A DNA stretch of 9,419 bases from CAYFZR01 sp964347835 [NCBI: uncultured archaeon] (GTDB lineage: Archaea > CAYFZR01). Below, piece by piece: positions 4,770 to 9,419 of the stretch (positions are counted from its first letter, which is position 1; the number at the start of each line of letters is the position of its first letter). The DNA is taken from the NCBI GenBank assembly GCA_964347835.1, contig CAYFZR010000035.1, forward strand, positions 1 to 9,419, in the 5' to 3' direction. The notes under the pieces were generated by a model that was given only the letters and a program-made list of their open reading frames with translations, had not been told where the DNA came from and ran no database searches. Made by a program: the position numbers and the translations under genes.

Positions 4770-6365
4770 ATGAAAAAGAAAACTTATGTTGCTCTCCTAC
4801 TAGTTGCTATACTTCTTAGTGGATGTTTGGCTCAAACCAAAGAAGTTAAGGAGCCGTCAAAATATGGGGGAGCACTTGTCTGGGGCTCAATAGGAGATGC
4901 TAAGGTATTGAATGAAATCCTGGCTAGCGATAGTGCTTCAATGGACATCTGTGAATTAGTATACGATGCACTCATAGGTATTGATCCAAAGACTTTAGAG
5001 CCCTATCCGAGAATGGCAGAAGGATGGAACATATCGGAAGACGGTCTAACTTATACCTTCCCCCTTAAAAAAGGAATAAAATTCCATGATGGGCACGAAT
5101 TTACCGCTGAAGACGTTAAATTTACATATGATACTTTTAAAGACCCCAATACAAATGCTCCAAATCAGGCCGATGTCGTAAACTTAGAGTCAGTTGAAAT
5201 TATAGATAACCATACCGTTTCGTTTCATCTAAAAAAGGCTGATTGTGCCTTTCTCATTGCTACAGGTTACGGAATTTTGCCAGCCCATTTGCTTAAAGGA
5301 GTAGATATCAATACTGCAGAATTTAATACCAACCCGATAGGTACAGGACCTTTCAAATTCAAAGAATGGATTCCAGACGATCATATAACTGTAGTAGCGT
5401 TCGATGACTTTTATGATGGAAAACCGTATCTAGATCAAATTATATACAAAGTTGTGCCTGATGCAATAGTTCTTCAGGAACAACTCCATACAGAAGAGGT
5501 TGATGTTACTACCATAGAGCCTGATCAGGTTCCAAGATTTTTGGAGAATCCTGATGTCGATGTATATGTTTATGACACATTAGCCTATGGCTATTTAGGA
5601 TTTAACCTAAAAAATGAATTTTTCGAGGATATTAAAGTAAGAGAGGCAATAGCACATTCCATCGATAAGAAAACGATAGTTTCAGAGGTTTTTTTTGGAT
5701 ACGGAGAGGAATGTAACGTTCCAATGGGAAAAATATCCTGGGCTTTTGATCCAAATGTTAAGACGCCAGAGTATAATGTTGAATTAGCAAAAAAACTCTT
5801 AAAAGAAGCGGGTTTTGAGGATATAGACGGTGACAGAATATTAGAAAAAGATGGAAAGGACTTCCAATTCACTCTAATAACTAACAAAGGGAACAAACGA
5901 AGAGAGAAAATAGCCGTAATAGTACAAGATCAATTGAGAGATCTTGGGATTAAAGTAGAAGTCCAATATTTAGAGTGGCCAACCTTTATTGATAAAATTA
6001 CAGGCAAAGACTTCGATGCATGTGTTTTAGGTTGGAGTTTAGGAATAGATCCAGATGCGTCGAGTATTTGGCATTCAGAAAAGGCTGGGGCATTTAACTT
6101 TATTTCTTACCACAACGAAGAAGTGAATAAACTTCTTGATGAAGCCATTTCGGTACCTGGATGTGATAAAGAAAAGAGAAAGGAACTGTACTGGAAGTTT
6201 CAGGAAGAAATAGCCAAGGATTATCCATACTTATTTCTATACTACACAAAGGCCGTTGTTGGAGTTAATAAGAAGTTCGACTCTGATACTGGAATATTCG
6301 GCACACCAGCAGGAATCCTTTGGGACATAGAAAAGTGGTATATTAAGCCAGAGTATCGAGATTAA
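4770..6365 (+). CDS. ABC transporter substrate-binding lipoprotein, family 5 (Dpp/Opp type)
   Basis: This 531-residue protein begins MKKK plus a hydrophobic stretch ending in the lipobox LLSGC, so Cys19 is the likely lipid-anchor residue. It is exported and tethered outside the membrane. The mature part fits SBP family 5: DGLTYTFPLKKGIKFHDG (91-108) followed by TAEDVKFTYD matches the family signature, and the NPIGTGPFKFKEW and VREAIAHSIDKK segments are typical. It should bind oligopeptide, dipeptide or a similar small ligand; the ligand cannot be told from sequence. GAGG lies 8 bases before the ATG. It heads the importer cluster, but a toxin-antitoxin pair separates it from the permeases, so permease expression may not depend on its promoter. 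Length is normal for the family. Confidence 0.95.
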   Translation: MKKKTYVALLLVAILLSGCLAQTKEVKEPSKYGGALVWGSIGDAKVLNEILASDSASMDICELVYDALIGIDPKTLEPYPRMAEGWNISEDGLTYTFPLKKGIKFHDGHEFTAEDVKFTYDTFKDPNTNAPNQADVVNLESVEIIDNHTVSFHLKKADCAFLIATGYGILPAHLLKGVDINTAEFNTNPIGTGPFKFKEWIPDDHITVVAFDDFYDGKPYLDQIIYKVVPDAIVLQEQLHTEEVDVTTIEPDQVPRFLENPDVDVYVYDTLAYGYLGFNLKNEFFEDIKVREAIAHSIDKKTIVSEVFFGYGEECNVPMGKISWAFDPNVKTPEYNVELAKKLLKEAGFEDIDGDRILEKDGKDFQFTLITNKGNKRREKIAVIVQDQLRDLGIKVEVQYLEWPTFIDKITGKDFDACVLGWSLGIDPDASSIWHSEKAGAFNFISYHNEEVNKLLDEAISVPGCDKEKRKELYWKFQEEIAKDYPYLFLYYTKAVVGVNKKFDSDTGIFGTPAGILWDIEKWYIKPEYRD

Positions 6366-6367
6366 GA

Positions 6368-6374
6368 TTTTTTT
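6368..6374 (+). terminator. Seven-T tract after the substrate-binding protein gene
   Basis: A run of seven T begins 3 bases past the stop codon. It could end most transcripts here, so that the binding protein is made in excess over the permeases. The TATA box for the next gene follows shortly after. Confidence 0.45.
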
Positions 6375-6394
6375 GTCTAGATTAGATCCAAGTG

Positions 6395-6402
6395 TTTATA
6401 TA
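6395..6402 (+). promoter_or_regulatory. TATA box of the toxin-antitoxin operon
   Basis: tttatata is a near-consensus archaeal TATA box, with a similar tttatat at 6411. A start about 25 bases downstream falls near 6424, ten bases ahead of ATG 6434. The box overlaps the first codons of the longest open frame (GTG 6392), which argues against that start. Confidence 0.55.
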
Positions 6403-6433
6403 CGGTTTAATTTATATTGGTATGGGAGTAAGA

Positions 6434-6667
6434 ATGGTATACAAATCCAAAATTACTGAGAAGTTTCAGATCACTATACCAAAAGAGCTTAGAGAAGTTT
6501 ATCATCTAAAGTCTGGCATGACGCTATCTCTTATACCAAAGGAAGATGGAATAGAGATAAAAGTCCCAAAGAAGATTGAAAACATAGCTGACAAATTATA
6601 TGGAATCGCTAAGTTTGAAAAAGATGCTGTGGAAGCAATCCACGAAGTTAGAGCTAGATTAGAATGA
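6434..6667 (+). CDS. vapB: AbrB/MazE-type antitoxin (VapB-like)
   Basis: This 77-residue protein starts MVYKSKITEKFQITIPKELR, the swapped-hairpin AbrB/SpoVT DNA-binding fold, with the usual Q-x-T-I-P-K core and KSGMTLSLIPKEDGIEI completing the domain by about residue 45. The remaining C-terminal part is helical and charged, as in antitoxins that wrap the toxin. Such proteins neutralise the toxin and repress their own operon. The frame extends to GTG 6392, but ATG 6434 is chosen because GGGAG lies 5 bases upstream, the AbrB domain starts there, and the TATA box overlaps the longer start. Its stop overlaps the toxin start as ATGA, indicating translational coupling. Confidence 0.9.
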   Translation: MVYKSKITEKFQITIPKELREVYHLKSGMTLSLIPKEDGIEIKVPKKIENIADKLYGIAKFEKDAVEAIHEVRARLE

Positions 6668-7071
6668 GAACTTTCATTGATTCCAATATATTTGTTTATA
6701 CTGCACAGGCACATCCAGAATTCGGTCAGAGATGCAAAAAAATCATAGAAGACATTGAGAAGGATAAAGTAATAGGCGTTACGACATCACTAAATATTTC
6801 AGAAGTCGTGGAAGTTATAGACAGATTTATCGGAAGGAATAAATCTTCTGCAGCCCTAGAATTACTCTTAGCTCTACCAATCCATATTGAGCCAGTTTAT
6901 AAAGAACATATCATCATGGCCAAGGAATATCTCAATCAATATAAACTCAATTTTTTCGATTGTATTTATCTAGCAGTTATGGAGGAGAAGTTCATCAAAA
7001 CTATAATTACTAACGACGTGCATTTTGAGGAAGTTGATAAAATTAATGTTATCAGACCGTTAGAGTATTAA
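6664..7071 (+). CDS. vapC: PIN-domain ribonuclease toxin (VapC-like)
   Basis: This 135-residue protein is a full-length PIN domain. The acidic metal-binding set is intact: D6 in FIDSNIF, E47 in NISEVVEV, D99 in NFFDCIYLA and D118 in ITNDVHF. VapC toxins are metal-dependent RNases that often cut tRNA or rRNA and are held inactive by the partner antitoxin. The start ATG overlaps the antitoxin stop (ATGA). Nothing suggests inactivation. The pair sits between the substrate-binding protein and permease genes of an ABC importer, where it has no obvious metabolic role, and probably entered as a mobile addiction module. The specific RNA target cannot be inferred. Confidence 0.92.
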   Translation: MRTFIDSNIFVYTAQAHPEFGQRCKKIIEDIEKDKVIGVTTSLNISEVVEVIDRFIGRNKSSAALELLLALPIHIEPVYKEHIIMAKEYLNQYKLNFFDCIYLAVMEEKFIKTIITNDVHFEEVDKINVIRPLEY

Positions 7072-7090
7072 ACATGTCATCAACCTCACA

Positions 7091-7101
7091 ACTTTTTTAT
7101 C
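7091..7101 (+). promoter_or_regulatory. Candidate TATA box for the permease genes
   Basis: acttttttatc is centred near 7096. A start about 25 bases on (7121-7122) would exclude the GTG at 7120 and leave a leader of about 10 bases before ATG 7132. Its six-T run, 22 bases after the toxin stop, could equally terminate the toxin transcript. Confidence 0.35.
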
Positions 7102-7131
7102 TTCTGATCCCTTATTTTTGTGGGTACTGAG

Positions 7132-8100
7132 ATGTCCTTGGCAAATTACATTATAAGACGTATCCTTGTTATGATTCCTTTAGTTCTCGGCATCTCGGTT
7201 ATCTCATTTTCCATTATTCATCTCGCACCCGGCTCTCCAGCGAGCGTTTTGCTGGGTGAAAAGGCCTTTGACCCGGTTGCATTAGCAAGGGTAAATGAAA
7301 ACCTTGGTTTAGACAAACCGCTTTATGTTCAATATCCCAAATGGTTGTGGAGTATAATTCAAGGAGATTTTGGTATTTCGATAGGAATAATTCCAGGGAT
7401 GTCTGTTAGCAAACTGATAAAGTTGAGAATAATTCCTACACTAGAACTTACATTAAGCGCGATGATTTTAGCAGTAATTGTGGCAATCCCCGTTGGAGTT
7501 TTCTCCGCAACGAGACAATATTCATTTTTTGACCATCTAGCCACAATAGGAGCATTTATGGGTATCTCTCTACCAAATTTTTGGCTTGCACTTATGATGA
7601 TATTGATTTTCTCAGTGAGTTTAGGTTTGCTTCCCTCATCGGGAATGGTTGATCCGCGAATTGTTAGCCCTACAATATTTGATTATTTGAAACATCTTAT
7701 AATTCCTGCTTTTGTCTTAGGAACGGCAGGAATGGCAGGACTTACCCGATATACAAGGGGAAGCATGTTAGACGTATTAAGAGAAGGATATATAACTACT
7801 GCAAGAGCCAAAGGACTGAGTGAAAGAACTGTTATTTATAAACATGCCCTAAAAAATGCTCTATTACCCCTAATAACGATATTTGGTATGTCCCTTCCTG
7901 GTCTTTTCAGTGGAGCAGTTTTGGTAGAAACAGTCTGCGGTTGGCCTGGAATGGGTAGATTAGCGGTAAATGCAGTTTTCAGCAGAGATTACCCAGTAAT
8001 GATGGCTCTCGTTCTCGTATTTGGTGTATTGGTAGTTATTGGAAATTTAATAGCGGACGTAGTTTACGCATGGGTGGATCCCAGAATAAGATACGATTAG
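7132..8100 (+). CDS. dppB: ABC transporter permease, DppB/OppB family
   Basis: This 322-residue inner-membrane permease has about six membrane segments, near residues 6-27, 105-127, 137-166, 189-206, 243-266 and 288-312. The cytoplasmic EAA-type loop at 218-246 (EGYITTARAKGLSERTVIYK onward) contacts the ATPase, and the C-terminus DPRIRYD is typical. The N-terminal YIIRRILVMIPLVLGISVISF is the standard DppB opening. It forms the translocation channel with the DppC-like protein downstream. The open frame also allows GTG 7120, four codons earlier; ATG 7132 is preferred on promoter spacing, but the evidence is thin. Its stop lies 8 bases before the dppC start, and the dppC ribosome binding site overlaps it. 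Confidence 0.94.
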   Translation: MSLANYIIRRILVMIPLVLGISVISFSIIHLAPGSPASVLLGEKAFDPVALARVNENLGLDKPLYVQYPKWLWSIIQGDFGISIGIIPGMSVSKLIKLRIIPTLELTLSAMILAVIVAIPVGVFSATRQYSFFDHLATIGAFMGISLPNFWLALMMILIFSVSLGLLPSSGMVDPRIVSPTIFDYLKHLIIPAFVLGTAGMAGLTRYTRGSMLDVLREGYITTARAKGLSERTVIYKHALKNALLPLITIFGMSLPGLFSGAVLVETVCGWPGMGRLAVNAVFSRDYPVMMALVLVFGVLVVIGNLIADVVYAWVDPRIRYD

Positions 8101-8108
8101 GTGAAATC

Positions 8109-9260
8109 ATGGTGAGCGATGTAACTCTAAAGAAAACAACGAAAGATCTGGTATGGAGACGATTCAAAAAGAACAAATTAGCCTTCTTTGGCATTACTGT
8201 ATTGTGTATTTTCTACCTCCTAGCAGCCTTAACCTTTGTAAACAGTTGGACTGGGTATAAATGGCTTCCAGATCCTATAGACGCTAGGGTTGGAGAGAAA
8301 CTCTACAAGGTTCAGAAAGTTCATACTCCAGAAAAAACCGCTTCTTTAGAAGAATATTCCTTAGAAGAATTTCCTCAATTAAATAAAGCATTTTTAAGTC
8401 TTGAAAAGAGTATATTGATAGAAGACAAACGTGAAATCGTAGAACTGGAAAATTATCTAATTAAAAAAGGAATTAAAGATATTTACCCATTAAATTTGTA
8501 TAAGAGGGCTTATTATGTAAAATATAAAGGGGGATTTTACAAAATCTCCATAATAAATATGGAAAATCAACCTCCAAGCGTAGAGCATCCTTTAGGGACG
8601 GATGATTATGGGAGGGACGTGTTGAGCAGAGTACTTTATGCTTCTAGAATATCCCTGAGTGTTGGATTTGTGGCTATTGCAATAGCAATGTCGATAGGAG
8701 TCGTCTTGGGATCTATCTCAGGTTACTATGGTGGATTTATAGATCAATTAATCATGAGAATAGTCGATATATGGCTTTCTATTCCAGGATTGATCCTTTT
8801 AATAGCGATGGTGGCTGTTTTTGGTCCGGGTCTTTACAAGGCGATGATACTGATTGGAATTCTAAGTTGGGCAGGTATTGCAAGGATAGTAAGAGGTCAG
8901 TTTTTATCCTTAAGAGAACAATTATTTACGGAAGCAGCCAAGGCGACTGGTGCAATGGATAGAAAAATAATATTCAAACATCTGTTGCCAAATGCAATGG
9001 CTCCGATAATTGTTTATGCTACTTTATTCCTGGCAGACGCCATCTTGTTAGAGGCTGGACTAAGTTTTTTGGGACTTGGAGCGCAACCTCCAATACCTTC
9101 TTGGGGAAACATGCTCACAGATGGGCAAAAATATTTAATAATGGCACCTTGGATTGCCGTGTTTCCAGGCATAGCAATCTTTTTTACCGTACTATCTTTT
9201 AATTTTGTAGGAGATGGTTTAAGAGACGCATTAGATCCAAGATTGAAGGGAGTAAGGTGA
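8109..9260 (+). CDS. dppC: ABC transporter permease, DppC/OppC family, with enlarged extracytoplasmic loop
   Basis: This 383-residue protein has a first membrane segment at about 25-44, then the [13 protein letters not shown] motif (162-174) that opens the permease domain. The EAA loop follows, near [20 protein letters not shown] (277-296), and the C-terminus is [12 protein letters not shown]. The family is usually about 300 residues. The extra length lies between residues 45 and 160, outside the membrane, where a charged helical stretch replaces the short linker. It probably pairs with DppB and may contact the lipoprotein. The longest frame begins at 8070 inside dppB; ATG 8109 is preferred because AGGTGA lies 4 bases upstream and MVSDVTLKK leads directly into the usual [14 protein letters not shown] segment. 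The next gene starts 4 bases after the stop. Confidence 0.94.
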   Translation: MVSDVTLKKTTKDLVWRRFKKNKLAFFGITVLCIFYLLAALTFVNSWTGYKWLPDPIDARVGEKLYKVQKVHTPEKTASLEEYSLEEFPQLNKAFLSLEKSILIEDKREIVELENYLIKKGIKDIYPLNLYKRAYYVKYKGGFYKISIINMENQPPSVEHPLGTDDYGRDVLSRVLYASRISLSVGFVAIAIAMSIGVVLGSISGYYGGFIDQLIMRIVDIWLSIPGLILLIAMVAVFGPGLYKAMILIGILSWAGIARIVRGQFLSLREQLFTEAAKATGAMDRKIIFKHLLPNAMAPIIVYATLFLADAILLEAGLSFLGLGAQPPIPSWGNMLTDGQKYLIMAPWIAVFPGIAIFFTVLSFNFVGDGLRDALDPRLKGVR

Positions 9261-9264
9261 TCTC

Positions 9265-9419
9265 GTGGGACTATTGGAGGTAAATGATCTCAAGACCTAT
9301 TTCTATAAAGAAGAGGGAATTGTAAAGGCAGTAGACGGAGTTAACTTTATAGTAGAGAAAGGAGAGGTTTTTGGCATTGTTGGAGAGACAGGGTGCGGAA
9401 AAACCGTCACTGCCCTGTC
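9265..9419 (+). CDS. dppD: ABC transporter ATPase, DppD/OppD family (cut by window edge)
   Basis: Only the first 51 codons are present. The start is GTG 9265 with GGTGATC (9256-9262) just ahead, overlapping the dppC stop, so translation is likely coupled. The opening [12 protein letters not shown], then [21 protein letters not shown], and Walker A GETGCGKT at residues 40-47 are the usual N-terminus of peptide-importer ATPases. Cys and Thr occupy positions where Ser is common, a conservative variation. It should energise the DppBC channel, and a second ATPase (DppF) would be expected beyond the edge. Confidence 0.92.
   Translation, partial: MGLLEVNDLKTYFYKEEGIVKAVDGVNFIVEKGEVFGIVGETGCGKTVTAL

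Noticed and set aside
9384-9407. Defective Walker A in the ATPase
   Set aside because: GETGCGKT keeps the Gly residues and Lys; Cys and Thr at those positions are tolerated substitutions, so it should be functional.

Overview
The window is AT-rich archaeal DNA, most likely from a euryarchaeote related to methanogens. The signs are a fused formaldehyde-activating enzyme/hexulose-phosphate synthase, a DUF1464 protein, TATA-type promoters, GGTGA-type ribosome binding sites alongside apparently leaderless starts, and U-tract terminators. The assignment to a methanogen-like lineage is an inference from gene content; no taxonomic marker is present.

Positions 1-271 hold no credible protein gene. 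They carry a tandem set of palindromic modules that ends exactly where the encoded CCA of a minus-strand tRNA-Leu(UAG) begins (272-358). Upstream of the tRNA, and on the same strand, is a two-gene operon: fae-hps (1244-2437), then a NifB-like radical SAM protein (399-1223). Fae-Hps links the reversed ribulose monophosphate route, which makes pentose phosphate and releases formaldehyde, to capture of that formaldehyde on tetrahydromethanopterin.

The divergent intergenic region (2438-2712) has TATA-like boxes for both directions and an 18-bp near-palindrome that could be an operator. To its right a plus-strand pair encodes a DUF1464 ASKHA-fold protein and a small HExxH metallopeptidase-like protein, followed at once by a TTCG-loop hairpin. 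A 52-residue zinc-ribbon gene stands alone at 4401-4559 and ends in a nine-T tract.

From 4770 to the right edge runs a Dpp/Opp-type ABC importer: a lipoprotein substrate-binding protein, two permeases, and the beginning of an ATPase cut by the window edge. An AbrB-type antitoxin and PIN-domain toxin pair (VapBC-like) lies between the binding protein and the first permease, with its own TATA box, splitting the transporter cluster. The second permease has an unusually long extracytoplasmic loop. Several starts were moved from the longest open frame to internal ATGs because a ribosome binding site, family alignment or promoter position supports them.
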